A program made the translations under genes and the position numbers. The notes below the pieces were generated by a model. That model was not told the DNA's origin. It searched no databases and saw only the letters and a program-made list of their open reading frames with translations. A stretch of 64,000 nucleotides of DNA, from contig NC_089447.1 in assembly GCF_026210795.1 (NCBI RefSeq), positions 2,978,501 to 3,042,500 on the forward strand. The letters are read 5' to 3'. Origin of the DNA: Rhizophagus irregularis. Lineage: Eukaryota; Glomeromycota; Glomeromycetes; Glomerales; Glomeraceae. Position 1 is the stretch's first letter. Each line of letters starts with the position of its first letter. Below are positions 1 through 13,803 of this stretch, one piece after another.

Positions 1-3000
1 TAATATAATATGTATATATATATATATATGTATATAATAATAATGAATACGACATACATTACATATATGTGATCACCCTTACCTGTAATAATAATTAAAA
101 CATAAGGGAGATTTTCTAAGATATTATTCCCTAATTATAAATATAAATATAATTATATTTTTTTATATATTTTGATATATTAAATGTGTAACAATAAACC
201 CCACAATTAATAATAGTGAATCATAAATCTAATTGTTTTCTTAAGTATCAAAAGAAGGTAAAAAAAATGGACTATCATATAACAGGTTCTTTTTTTCTTT
301 ATTATTGGTAAATAGGAATCTTTTAGGAAATTTTTTAATTTTATACTAGTGTTCCTTTTTACCGGTCTCAAATAAAATTCTATTAGAGATAAGCTCCGAA
401 GCCTTGTGTGACAATGAAGCCCGAACCAATTGAGATAAGTAATATAATGAGAGTTTATAAAAATCATTGTTTTATTGTTTGTGGCTGATTAAATGGGTTC
501 AATGATTTGAATAGAATTTTTTATTGGGGGTACAACATTTTTACCAGGGATTTAATCAAGTTTTGTACTCAAATTAGAAACAAATTTTGCCGTATGTTAC
601 CATATGTTCAACAATGGAATTACTTATGGCGTATTAAATGCGTATGAGCCACTAACTTAGCCAACCGGCCGTAAAATGAATAAAAAATTGGGAATGATCT
701 CATCTTGCATAAATACTAAACCGATTTTGGACATGTCCATTGTTTTGATTCTTGTTCCTTTAATAAACTCTTGATTCACTCATTAGGAAAATTTGTTATT
801 AAAGTTATAACCACACGAAATTTATCTTTATTGTGAAGGTAATATCTCGTGAAATTTATGTGGAGTAAAAAAAAGGAGGGAATGTCTTTATTATGAATAA
901 GATTGTTTATTATATCTTATTATGAATAAGAAATCTTTTTTAAAATACCAATTTTGGAAATAACAATTTCACAAGCCATCCTTTTAAACCACACCCATTG
1001 TATTGTAAAAGTAAAAAAGTTAAAAAAAGTGTAAAGTGTAAACCACACACACATGAATGCCACACATCAACCACGCCACATTGTATTGTAAACCACAATC
1101 ATTGTAAACCACATTCATTGTTTGTTATTTTTTTTTTGAACATAATGAAAATTTTATTCAATGTGTCTTTTAATGTAATTAAAGGGAAAGGAATTAATAA
1201 TAAGATAAGATTAATAAGATTAATAAGATTTTTTTAAATGAAAAAAATTTTTTTTTAAGAGATTTTTAATAAGATTTCTTTTGGATAATTTATAATTTAT
1301 AATAAAAAAGTTTATCCTATGTTTGTCCTTATTAAACATTTTTAACCATTTGGAACTATTTGGACCTTATTAAGCATTTTAACCATTTGACATTTGACCT
1401 TTACTTTATCACACATTCATATCATGATAAATTCATGTGAATTTTTAAACCATTAAAATATTGGATATGATATTCCGATATTACCATATTATCATGAAAT
1501 TTCGTATTATATAATGTATAACGTTACTCATGTGAAATCGAGCAAGATTTCCGGTTTCATACGATATTACATAATAATAAAAGGGGTGTGAAGGTCTAGA
1601 CTGATTGACCAATTGGACGGATTTGACGGATTCCACATTTTTCCACGTGATGTTAAATTAATTATTTGGCGTCATATTTTAAAAAAAATTAAAATTGCAT
1701 AACGTGGATAAAAATGTAAAACAAACTTGATTTTTAAAATTCTTAAACAATCATAGTTTAATATATATGACAAAACTATGCATGTAATCAATCCTCTTAC
1801 AGATCACAAAAAAAAAAAAAAAATAAGAAATTTGAAACGCCGAGCAGATAACGGAAGGTTTAAATATCTCCGAGTTTTATAATGATTGTTCCATTTCTTA
1901 TGGAATTTTTTTTAATAACGTAAAAAACCTTTATTAATGTTACAATAATAATAATAATTTTTTTTTGGAAAAACTTTAGTAAATTTTTTTTTACCTTATA
2001 ATGTAAATAGAATAAAACCAAAAAAAGAATGATTATAAAGAAAACTATGGAATATCCTGAGTTAAAAGCCGAATTAAATCGTTTCATAAACTTTAATCAT
2101 TATTTAAAACTATAAAGGACTTAAAAAAAAACAAAGATGAAACTAAACCTTCATAATATTAAAAAAAAAAACGTTTAATAATTTTTTTTGTTAACCATAT
2201 ATTGATTTATTATTATTTATTTTTATTTTTTTTATTTTTTTCTTTTAAAATAAAAAAGTTTTGACGTTTAATAATAATAATAATATGATATAATATAAAC
2301 CGGTAAATATTTATTGTGATACAATTTTTCAAAAAAAGAAGAAATTCATCAAATCAACAAAATGTCAAAATAATTCTTATTGCTTTTTATTACAATGTTG
2401 TGCATATATTTAGTAAGCCTGCATGTTGTAATATTGTAACATTATATTCTTTTTATCAGTTAAAAAAAAAACTTTAAAAAAAAAAAAAAAATTACGAATT
2501 CAATGCATACTTACATCATGTTAATCAAAAGAATAGGATTTGATAGGAAGAATAATAGTAACAAAGGTAATTCAAAGAACAAACGTAATTCAGAACAACG
2601 TAATTCAGAACAAACAGTAATTCAGGGTTTAAAAAAATGTTATATATGGAGGGGGGAATATGTATGCATAATAATGGCTCAGAGAATATAAAAAAGGAGA
2701 AGATCTTCGATAAAGTTAACGTTGTGTGATATTTGATTTCAAAGATTAGTTTAGTTTTTAAGATATTTCCCACTGTTTATCATTTTATTATAAAGTTTTT
2801 ATTGATAATGGAAATTTTGATTAGTGGGGGTTCATTAACAAAGAAAAAATATTATAATTATTTGGGGATTATCATCATGTGAACAAAAAAAAAAAAAAAA
2901 AATGTGGCTGTCAATGTACATTTTACAGTATTACACCTTATCCTCGCAAGTTAATCTCTACCATATCTGATAAATATTATCATAAGATCAAAACAATTTC

Positions 3001-5476
3001 AATTGGGAAATTTGGGAATATATTTTCCGAAAATTCAAATGAATATTTTTTTTTTTTTTCTTTAAAAAGATAAGAGAATGAAAATGATGAAATGGCGTGA
3101 AAATATATATATAAAAAAAAAAATTTATTTATTTATTTATTTACTTTTTCCTACCATATGGGCATGAGTGAAAAACATTTTCGGGATAAGGTGATAAGGT
3201 TTTTTTTTTTAAAAAAAAAAAATAGCATGAGAAGAAATTGATTTTTTTTTTTTTTATAAAAATGAAAGATTTCTTTTTTGTAAGCTTATCAATTTCACTT
3301 ATCGGTTCCAAATGTATATCAAATGTTTATGTGTATATATATAAAATGCGTGATCATGCCCATGCATAGTTGAAATACGCCCACGCTGTTTTTTAAAGCA
3401 ATGGCATTTGATTTTCAATTAAAAAATTAAATTACCTAATTTTTTTTTTTTTTTTTGTATATTTTAATGAAAAATAATATAAAAATAAAATTTTTTTGAT
3501 TAAAAAAAGATAAATTTAAAAACATTTCGCATAATCAAATAATAAAAATGACTAAAATTAAAATTACTTTTTTCATTATTTACAATAACTTTTTTTTCAT
3601 TTAAACATATAAATTACATATACATATATATATACATATACATATATATATACATATATATATATATATATTTTTAACATATTTTTAACATATTTTTAAC
3701 ATATTTACACATAAATGAGATCTCTCATTCGGAACTTACGGAGTACGAAGTAAAACGAATATCCAATCAAAATAATCTACATTAAAATGCATGAAAAAAA
3801 AAATTTATCAGTATAAAGGAAACTATTTTAGGATTCTATTGAATATACCATTTTCGAAATTCAAAAAATTCTAATCCCCGAACTAAACGTAAAAATGTAT
3901 AGTAATTGTAATAATTGTACGAATTTGTACGACATCTTGTGATAGAATTCATCTAATCGTAAAAAAATGAGTCAATTTTTGTTATCACAATTAATAAGAG
4001 AGTATATTAGAGTACGCTAGGGTATACTAGGGTATACTAGAGTATACTAGAGTTTATGAGGTTTGAGTTTATGGAAAAATTTCGTTCATATGACCAACTG
4101 ACAAACTCAGCCAAAAAATTCTCTCTGTCCAATTTACCTAGTATAGCGCAGTCACAAGGAACGCAGAAGTCGCAGAAAGTCGCAGTAAATATTTACATTA
4201 TATATACATTTATATACCATAAATTCAGTTCTTTTATACAAGGGTAAAAATCTCAGCCACAGATATTATTCTTTGATTGGTTGGATCAAAATATATCAAA
4301 TATAAATATTTCGTTTTTAAGAGATCAAAATATGGCCTATATGGCCTGATATTCTAAATACCTTATGATAACTTATGATACTTTATTAAAAAGAAAAACT
4401 TTTTGTTTTTTTTTTGTGAGATGATCTAATGCATTTTAAACATTCAAATAAATTAATTAACAATGAAATGTAATACCAAAGATGCCACGAGAATAATTAA
4501 ATAATGAAAAAAATGTATTAATTATGAATATGATGAATTTAGTAAAAAAAAAATTTAAAAATTTTTTTTTTAAAAAAAAACTCTTTTTTAAAAAAAAAGA
4601 TACGTTTAATACGTTTTCTTTTTATGGATTGAATTATTTTGATAAAAGAACGTAGATTGAAGGTTAATTATAAATAGTTTCATAATTTTTTCATATATAT
4701 ATATACACAATTTTATATTAAATTAGAATGAATGGTAAAATGGTAAATAAAAAAAAAATTATTAACATTTTTCAAAAAAAAAAAACAATAATAATAATAA
4801 TTAAATTCAGGAAAACTTTTTTTTGAAAATGTAACCTTTCATTCTATTTAAAGTTAACAAAAAAAAAAAAAAAAGTGTTTTAAAAATAAATAAATAAATA
4901 AATAAATAAAAAGCAAATAAAGCAAATAAATATAATATAAATACATCATATATTTTTTTTTTGATGTTTTTGACAGAACAGAAAAAAAGTGACAACTCAA
5001 ACCCCGGTTAATAATTTACTGCGGGATTTTTGTGCTATATAGTATTGTGTATAAAAAAAAATTTTTTTTTTTTATTTTATTTATTTATTTATTTATATTG
5101 TTACTTTATTTACTATTTATCTATTTATCCAAAATACAAATATATATTTATACTTGTTATTCTAAAATAATATAAATTATTTTGAACTGGTATTTTAGCC
5201 GATATATATTAGTAATAATAAAGTAAATAAATAATATAAAATTTTTATATATATATAACCATCAAATTCTTTCAAATTTTTTTTTCAATCTGAACAAAAA
5301 AAAAATTTTTTTTTAAGAAAAAAAAAAACTTTAATTTATTTTATACTTTCATCGGAAAAAAAAAAATAATAAATTTTTTTTTTTAAAAAAAAAACCCACC
5401 TTTTTATTTATTATCATTACCATTTATCCTCTCATATTCCCTACGAAGAAAGAAATTTATCACCCTTTTTTTCCAA
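1..5476. other. gene-free AT-rich flank
   Basis: No convincing gene is seen. The stretch is dominated by poly-A/poly-T runs and TA or TTTA microsatellites. Short open frames here have low-complexity Lys/Asn/Phe/Ile translations and no recognisable domain. Local repeats include copies of TTGTAAACCACA near 1010-1115, TATTTTTAACA repeats near 3670-3705 and a 10-bp array at 4001-4050. The last few hundred bases are poly-T/poly-A rich and probably include the promoter and 5' leader of the HMG-box gene. Confidence 0.6.
4001..4050. repeat. 10-bp tandem repeat, about 5 copies
   Basis: Five slightly diverged copies of AGTATACTAG (also AGTACGCTAG and GGTATACTAG) run head to tail. The unit contains the palindrome GTATAC. 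No gene overlaps it. Confidence 0.7.
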
Positions 5477-6700
5477 ATGTCAGCGGCTATTCTTCGACCA
5501 AATAGCGAAACACAATATTATTCTCCTGCAAATTATTCTAGACAAATGCAAATGTTGCACCAACAACAACAACAACAACAGCAACATCAACAACAACAGC
5601 ATCATAATCATCATCAATCAAATTTCTTACAATCGAACAATTGTAAAACTGAATCTTTACCCCTATCTTTACCTGACCAACAACAACAACAATCTTCCAT
5701 GTTAAAGAATAATAACAATACAAGTCAAATTAACAATAATACTTCCGCACCTCATTTTGAATATGTTTCATATGATAGAGTTCAAGATCTATATGAACAA
5801 AGAAAAGGTCATTTTTATTTCATTCCTGAAGGTTTTGAACCCGTCTTGGTTCCCAATGATTCAAAAGCTCAGGCTGTAACAAATTTATTGGAAACCTCCA
5901 AACCTGTCTCTACCGCTCCTAATGTTTCAAGAATGTTACCTGATACTGATGTTCGTTTACCATCTTATGCCTTACCTTGTGGTGTCGCTGGACCTGCAAA
6001 GAAGGATGTTGCTCCTAATGGTAAAATTCCTAAAGTTAAGAAACCTCCTAGACCTCCGAATGCTTTCATACTTTATCGAAGAGCGAAACAACCAACTATT
6101 GTCGCTCAACATCAAGGAATTACAAATAATGAGGTTTCTAAAGAAATTGGAAAGATGTGGCACGAAGAACCGATGGAAGTTCGTCTTAAATTTCAAAAAA
6201 TGGCCGAAGCTGCTAAAGAGGAACACATGAAAAAATACCCAGAATATAGGTATCGTCCAAGAAGACCACAAGAAAGGAAACGTCGCGTTCAAACACGTGA
6301 AGCTTCAAACAGAAGATCTTCGGCCCCAACTTTACCTCATCGTGTATCATCATCATCCGTTGTAGAAAATCCTGATTACATATCATCAAGACGTGTATCA
6401 TCAATATCTAGTGATGGAGAAAATAGAAGTCCTATTCAAAATCAACAACAAATTTATTACGCTAATTCCGAAGCACCATCAGATTCTACTTATGGTGGAA
6501 TGATTGATAATCAAACAATGCCACCACAATTCACTTCTTACATGCAACCATCAATTAATGATTTCTCAGTATTTGAGGCTCAACCTCAGGATATGTCGGA
6601 AGACGGAGTTGATTTTGATTATGATTATAACGATTATAATCCACAAATGATAAATTACGCAGGGCATTATCCTCATCATCAATACGTACAAAAATATTGA
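5477..6700 (+). CDS. MATA-type HMG-box transcription factor
   Basis: A single-exon gene for a 407-aa DNA-binding regulator that should act in the nucleus. The N-terminus (about residues 25-75) is rich in Gln, His and Asn; the Gln tract (residues 29-41) is written largely in CAA codons. A conserved block around residues 95-140 (YVSYDRVQDLYEQ, then FYFIPEGFEPVLVP) precedes the HMG box at about residues 188-265, which reads KPPRPPNAFILYRR, then KEIGKMWHEEP and a basic tail RRPRRPQERKRR. The PNAFILYR plus KEIGKMW pattern is that of MATA-HMG (sex-determination-like) boxes, not of tandem structural HMGB proteins. The C-terminus is Ser-rich, then acidic/Tyr-rich with DYDYNDYNPQ. This class is strongly expanded in arbuscular mycorrhizal fungi, so a mating-type role cannot be assumed. 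The start is the first ATG after a poly-T-rich leader. The box is certain; the biological role is not. Confidence 0.9.
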   Translation: MSAAILRPNSETQYYSPANYSRQMQMLHQQQQQQQQHQQQQHHNHHQSNFLQSNNCKTESLPLSLPDQQQQQSSMLKNNNNTSQINNNTSAPHFEYVSYDRVQDLYEQRKGHFYFIPEGFEPVLVPNDSKAQAVTNLLETSKPVSTAPNVSRMLPDTDVRLPSYALPCGVAGPAKKDVAPNGKIPKVKKPPRPPNAFILYRRAKQPTIVAQHQGITNNEVSKEIGKMWHEEPMEVRLKFQKMAEAAKEEHMKKYPEYRYRPRRPQERKRRVQTREASNRRSSAPTLPHRVSSSSVVENPDYISSRRVSSISSDGENRSPIQNQQQIYYANSEAPSDSTYGGMIDNQTMPPQFTSYMQPSINDFSVFEAQPQDMSEDGVDFDYDYNDYNPQMINYAGHYPHHQYVQKY

Positions 6701-8540
6701 ATTATTAATTAATTCGTTTATATTACGTCTTGTTACCCTATTGCTACCCTCTTGGCTTGCGCCCTTCGGCGTAACCTGTCTAGACTCTAGAATATTCGTT
6801 TATTTTACGCCAAATTCTAGATCGTATTGAAAGATTCAAAAATTTCTCAGTATTTCAAATATATTTCAGTAGTCGATGTTCAAAAAAAAAATTCGTTTTT
6901 TTTTTATTTTTAGTTTATTAATGTATGTCTTCGTCGAGACATGCATTTTTTTTGAATTCAAATTTTATTTTTATTTTATTCTTTTTTTTTTTTCGTTATT
7001 AATACTTCGTTTTTTTTTTTAAATACTACTTATCAAGTAGTTTTAAATCATTTTAAGGTGAAGTTTTGAATTATTCCTTTAACTGTTAATATAATTTTTT
7101 ATTTTTATTCTAAATTTGGCTTACAAATTATAATTTTTTTTTTTCTCAAAAATACACAGATCTTTTTCAGATCAAAATTTTATCAACTATACTTTTTAAG
7201 TTTTATAACACAAAAGATTTTTTTATGACATGATTTCATATTTCTTTTTCCCCTTTAAAACTTACGCTTTTTTTTTCTTTAAATGAACCACACTAAAAAA
7301 AAAAACTAAAAAAAAAAACATAGTATTATAACTTTTTTTATATATATATTACTAATTATAATAAATATACAGACAAATATATGCTATAAGGACTTTACAA
7401 TACATTCATACATATATATATATATATATAAAAAAAAAAAAGGACATTCGAATCTTATATATAGCTTTTTACATTTTTATTATTGTGAATAACATTTTTA
7501 GCATTTTTTTTAATTCGAATAGACATGTATATTTTTCTTCAAAGTTACTTTCTTCTTCTTGTTTACATATATTTTTCCCCCTTTTTTCTTTTATATATAT
7601 AGTACATAAAACCCCCTTTTTTTCTTCAAGCATTACATTCTTTTTTTTTAAAAAAAAATGTACAGATGTTTTTTATACATTATAAAAAAAAAGAGATATA
7701 TTTTTAGTGACGTGGTGAAAAAAAAAATAAAAAATAAAAAAAATAAAAAAATTAAATAAAAATTATAAATATTTTTAAAATAAATAAAAATCATGCTGCG
7801 CATTTTATACTTTATAACTTTATCAAGTATTATTATTATTATAAATTACATAAATTATATAAATTTAATCTAAGTTTTTTATTAAGTATTGACTTTTCCG
7901 CCGAGTATCTAATTCGGTAAAGACCGAATTTTTGCTCCGATTAAATTTCAGCCACTGAGTCGTTATGAATGATTATGACTGAGGTAAAATTGACGGTTTT
8001 CCCGCCTATTCTAGAAAATTTCTTTTTTTTATTTGTCATTTATTTGTCATACTAATAAAAACTAAAACTTTAAAAAAGATAAAATTTTAAAATATGATGC
8101 AATGACATTATAATACTTCCGTAAACTTTTAGTGAGTCACTCTGTCAAAAGTACGCCATATCGCCATCAAACAAAAAGAATTAGACTTTTTTTTTAATTT
8201 GACAATAAAAAAACTTTTTTGTATTACAAATAATAAATTTTTTTTTTTGCTGCGTTTGTTATTAGTCTTTATTATTAGGAAAGTATGATTTTTAAATACC
8301 CGATTAGTTAAATAAATAACCTTGCTTAGCATTTTATCTTGGTGTATTTTTTAACAGCGGATGAACGGAATAGACCGCAGTGATTTTAGAACGCCAAATA
8401 TATGTAAAAAATACGTTTATTACGGAATTACCAAATATAAACATTAATTACGTACCTTAAAATGTTTTTAGAAATTTGGAATATTTACAAATACAAGCAA
8501 AATAAAAATACGCCATTTTAATCATCGGAATGAAGATTCC

Positions 8541-8640
8541 GGATTTAAGTAATTGGGATTGGTCAAATAATTGGATTGGATCGGATGATTTAAGTAATTG
8601 GATTGGTTGAAATATTGATTGAGTTGGATTGGTTGAAGGA
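8541..8640. repeat. imperfect about 45-bp tandem repeat
   Basis: The segment TTTAAGTAATTGG(G)ATTGGT recurs about 45 bases apart, surrounded by further GGATTGG words. Low-complexity array, two full copies plus degraded ones. Confidence 0.5.
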
Positions 8641-10640
8641 TTGAGTACTTTGAATAATAACATTTGAATACATTTGAAATATTTGAAATAATAAAGATTT
8701 GAATACATTTTTTAATACATTCAATACAATATAATCTATAATATTTTATAATATTTTTTAACATTCCCCCCAAAATTTTATTTCGGAATTTTTTTAAATG
8801 GAAAATTTTTCAATTTTCCCCACAAAAATATCGTGTGGAAGAACAATGGCACATCTAATTTTGTATATCATTGGATAACCAGAATATGCACGATTACATA
8901 TAATTTACATAATAATTACCAAATTTATTTAAAATTGTCGGGTAAAACTAAATACTTTTATAAATTTACATCACACAAAAAAACCGGCCGACCATACAAA
9001 TTTGAAACACGTTTGAAGATTTTTTTATTACTGGATGAAATTCTTGTTTATGTATAAAAAAAAAACGCCCTCCAAAAAAGTTTGTACGATTTATCATTAC
9101 CTTATTAAAAAAAAAAATTCTTTTTTCTTTGTTCTATTTTATAAAATTCCAAATATCGAATTTCTTGATGATTTCCTTTAATGGAATAATTCAAATCGAA
9201 ACAATTTTCAATAAAATTACATGTGTTTATACTTTTTTTTTGCCGTTCTTTTTTTGTATAACTAACTTAAACCACATGTTTTTTTTTTTTTTTTTTAAAA
9301 AACCGAATGAAAATTTTATCGTACATTGTGTATTTCAAACTCAATCTAAACAATGGAAACCATTTATGTAATTATATCCGCAGTTAGAATAATGGAAAAA
9401 TTTTACAATGGATGTTAAATGGATGTAAATAGATGTAAATGGATGTATTGAAAAATGAAAGAAAAATTAAAAATGACAATAGGGTTTAAATTTATTATTT
9501 TTTGTATAAGCCACATTTAAAGAGGGTCGGAGTGTCTGAAAAATTATTCAAATGGGTAAATTTATTCATTTATTTTTACTCTATTTGTAACAAATCGTAC
9601 ATATATGTAATGTTTGTACCTTTTATTACAATTGAAGAATCTTCAATCCTTGTTATATAACTTGTTTAATTACTAGTTTCCAGGGCGCAGTCTAATAAGA
9701 TTATATGGCTGAGTTTAGAAAATTTTCAATGAATACCTAAATTTATTTTATTTTTTATTTAAACAAAGAACCGATAAATTTTTGATTGTCCTTATCACAA
9801 TGGAAAGATCACATATCATTTGTGATAAATTTTCTTTAATACATATATAAACATAACATAAACACGAGCGTATAAAAAATATATATAAAATGCAACTTAA
9901 AATTTCACATTCTTTCGCATTTGTACTTTTTTGATTTTTTTTTATTTTAAAAAAAAAAAAAAAAAAATTTTTATTTATTATTGAACAATAATAAATTTTT
10001 TACAATATATATTATCGAGTATATTAAAATTTTTTTAAATTCCTTTGTTATCTTGTTTTTCTTGTTATTCTAAAATAAAAAAAAAAAATGTTGTGTCCTT
10101 TATGTTGTCTTTTGAAACTAAACTCATTTTGTGTCAACAAAATATTTTAGAACAATATTAATCATTAATGTTGTAATGAACTCATAAAATTATTATTGTT
10201 CTTAAAAAAAACTTATTTTAAAACTTGTGTTAAATTTCTTTTAATTTAGGAAATATTCACGTTATCTATTTAATCTTTTTTTTTGTACCTTGGGAATTTT
10301 TTTTTTAGTAAATTATTTTGGGGATAATAAATTAGAGATAAACCAAATAAAGATAACAAAAGAAATAAAAAAAATTCATTTAAAGAATAATAAAAAGTTC
10401 TGCAATTAATGTTGGGTTACATATTTACATGTTCGAATATTAGACGCGTTTTGTTTATCTTTTATTTAAATTACTAATTTTTTTTCTTTTTTTCTTTTTC
10501 ATCCCTGCATTTCTCTTTTTTTACGAGATTACAAAGATTACAAGATTACAAGTACAACAAAAATACACAAAGTTTTTTTTTTTTTTTCGTCCCTTGCATC
10601 AAATTTCAGCCCAAGATAAAAAAGAATCTTCAATAACAAC

Positions 10641-10714
10641 AAGTATATCAAAGTATATCAAAGTTACAAATAATATCTTACAGTTAGTATATCAAAGTAT
10701 ATCAAAGTATATCA
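10641..10714. repeat. AGTATATCAA 10-bp repeat in two blocks
   Basis: Two and then three copies of the 10-mer AGTATATCAA, separated by about 25 bases. A similar short array of TATAGGCAA-like words follows near 10755-10795. Confidence 0.6.
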
Positions 10715-11116
10715 ATGTTTAAAACTTTAAAAACGCGCGTGCGTTACAGTTATAAACAGTATAGGCAATATAGGTAGTATAGGCAATATAAGTAATTCGA
10801 ATTTACGCGTTATAGATTAGTAAGATTAGTGGTATTTTGGGTTATAAGGGTTATGGGTTATAAGGGTTATGATTTATGAATTATGTATAGTATGTATAGT
10901 ATGTATGTATAGTTGTAGTTAGTTGTAGTTAGTTGTATACATATATATTTGTATATATAATATATGTATATATATATATATATGTTATATAATTATATCT
11001 ATATGTATATATATATATATGTTATATTTATATCTATATGATATATATGTTATATATATATATTATATACGGTATGTTTATTATTTATTTATATACGTAT
11101 GCATAGGTAATAAATT

Positions 11117-11152
11117 ATAATTATAATTATAATTATAATTATAATTAATTAT
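11117..11152. repeat. AATTAT hexamer array
   Basis: Six tandem copies of (T)AATTA, forming a long AT palindrome able to fold back on itself. No other function is visible. Confidence 0.6.
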
Positions 11153-13803
11153 TATAATAATTCTCTAATTTTTTAATTTTATTAATTTTTTTAAAATTTT
11201 TTAAAATTTTTAAAATTTTTTAGTTTTTTAAACTTTATTAAACTTTATTAAACTTTAAACTTTTTTTTTTACTGAATGTAACTTAAATTAACCATACTAA
11301 CCCATGTTTTAATTAAAAAAAAAACGCGGAAAAACTTTTAGTGGCTTAAGTTCGATATCTTAAGATTTACTATATGACGTGTGATAATCAGTTAGTCACG
11401 AAATCATTTGAATTTAAAATTTTAACGTGTACAGTACACAATTATTATGACAGATAAACAAACAAATATGCAATATAATAATTTTCTTATTATCATGATT
11501 AGGGGAACCCTGATCAAATTAAAAAATCTCTATTTGATATGGTTTATTATGGTAAAATTGAAAAAAAAGGGGACCCGAAACTCAAAAAAGATTAGTTAAA
11601 TTAGTTGATGTAGTGAATGGGAAAATTTTGATTATTTTGATTATTTTGATTAAAAATTTATTTTTATTATTTATTTATTTTTTTTTTGATTTTATATTTT
11701 AATTTAAAGGGAATTTTTACCGGTTATATTTGTTTGCTTACAATCTTTCGCGTAAGTAAATTTTACGTAAAAATCATCACAAGGAGATTTTTAAAACATA
11801 TTATTATTAACTTGACACATGTTCATTTTATTTGACAGGTTTTATGATTCTCACGCACGGTTTAATATATATTAATCCTTTTGTGGTAATTATTTATTAT
11901 GAGAACAATCAAGGAGATGTAGCGAGACTAACATATGCTCTCATTTTTTAATTTAACTTTTTTTGTAAGTTATAAATATTTAGAATTTTCTGAATTTTCC
12001 CTGGCCCCTAGACTTTTTTTTTTCCCATGATTATCCTAAAAAAATCTGGGAAACGGGGAAATCGGGATTTCGGAGATTGTTAAAAAGTTTTTTTCAGTTT
12101 TTTTTTTCCTTTTTTTTTTCCTCATTTAAATTCATTCAATCATTCAAAAAAAGATTTTTTAATCATTTCAAATTAATACATTTTTACATTTTTACACAAA
12201 GAAAATGGTTTCAATAATAATTAATGTCATTCAAAAAATTCCCAAAAAAAATTCCCCTTCATAATTTTACACAATTTACCAAATTTAGTTTAGTACCAAA
12301 TTTGACAGATCAATTTTCATTATAAATACTGTAAATAAATTAATAATAAAATGAATACGGGTAATAAAAATAAAATAAAATAAATAATATATAATAATAT
12401 ATATAATAATATATATAATAATATATATAAATATAATCTTATCTCTTCTCTCTCTTTTTTCGAGGGAACAATAATAATTAATATTGATTGTTCCGTATTT
12501 TTGAAACAATATGATTTTCAATTTCTTTTGTTTTGCTAAAAAGTCTTGATCAATTTTGCGCAATTTGTTGATCATTTCATCAAAATAAAAAATTTTGTAT
12601 CTTTTGGTCGTAAAAAAGATTATTGTATGTACAGTACATAGTATATATTCAATATTAAGTAGTATACATATACATATGTTATATAGTTGTATATTCATCA
12701 TTGTTTCGTTTAAAAATGATTTTTTTTTTTTAGAGTTTATTTGCATTAGACGTACTTACTGTTATTTGTACATTGTATTCAATCTATCTTTTTTTTTTAA
12801 AAAAAAAAAATAATAAATATAATAATAATATTATTATCTATTAATCTTTTCCTCGAAATCCTCCTCCTTATCAATAATAATAATAAAATAATGATACTCA
12901 AAAATTAAAAATGCGCAATGTGCATTAACGTTTGATAATGTATGATGTATCACGTAATTTACACTTAATTATTCATACGTGATGATATTGATTTTAAAAT
13001 TTTTTTTTTAATTTAATTAAAAATCCAAATTATCACATTAAATTATTTATATTTCAAATTTGTATTTACATGGGGTAATGGGTTGTACTTTATATATATA
13101 CTTTATTTACTTATACACTCTTATACACTTTATTCACTTTATTTGAATAACAAAATATAATATAAATTTTTTTTTTTTTGTTTAAAGTAATAAAAAATTA
13201 AAGTTGACTTGTGTTACGTGTCAAACCTGTCAATGTTATTTAAATTTCGTTTATAATTAATTTTATTTCTTCTTTACCTGTTTTTAACATTGCATTTTCA
13301 TATGTGAGTAAGTGAGTTTAAGGAGAATTATTTTCTAGTTTAATAAATTCTCCACTTTTTCAAATCTCCTTATTTAGTAGTTTCTTATAAATCAGGAATA
13401 AATAATTAATTATTACTTTTATTATCATTTTTGTCATGGGATCATGAAATATTTATATATATTGTTTAAAGTGTTTTTTAAACTGTCATTTTATTTTTCA
13501 TCCCCCTTAATAATAAATAAAATAAAATAAATAAATTGGTAAATTGTTCAAATTTCGCAATTTTCTTAATAATGTAAAACCCCCCCTACATTTTATGCAG
13601 GTGAACTTAATATAATGTTTAATCACGTGATATTTTATATTGGGGATTCCCCCAACATAGTAACTATAGAGAAATAAGATGGGTAATCTAATTTCTAAAT
13701 TACGGTAATTTCATTAAAAATACAAGTAATTTCCTTAAATTGGAAGCGGAAAATCGGAAAATCGGAAAATCAAAAACCAAAAATTGCGTAGATATTCGGC
13801 AAT

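Larger units (their letters stand above)
6701..13803. other. long gene-free AT-rich stretch
   Basis: No gene is supported over about 7 kb. The first few hundred bases are probably the 3' UTR of the HMG-box gene. The rest holds homopolymer runs, TA microsatellites (10940-11070) and short tandem repeats listed separately, plus open frames (for example 12285-12746 on the minus strand) that are AT-codon runs without domain features. Triple GGAAAATC copies occur near 13747-13770. Distal regulatory DNA could be hidden here but leaves no readable signature. Confidence 0.6.

Noticed and set aside
5972-6292. Overlapping open frames on both strands within the HMG-box gene
   Set aside because: They are shadows of a well-supported coding frame and show no domain.
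10838-10872. GGGTTAT repeats resembling a telomere tract
   Set aside because: The unit alternates GGGTTATAA and GGGTTAT, is under 40 bases long and is internal; it is an ordinary short repeat.
12285-12746. 153-codon open frame on the minus strand
   Set aside because: It is made of Ile/Tyr/Phe/Asn runs from TA-rich DNA, with no domain, no partner exons and no conserved pattern.
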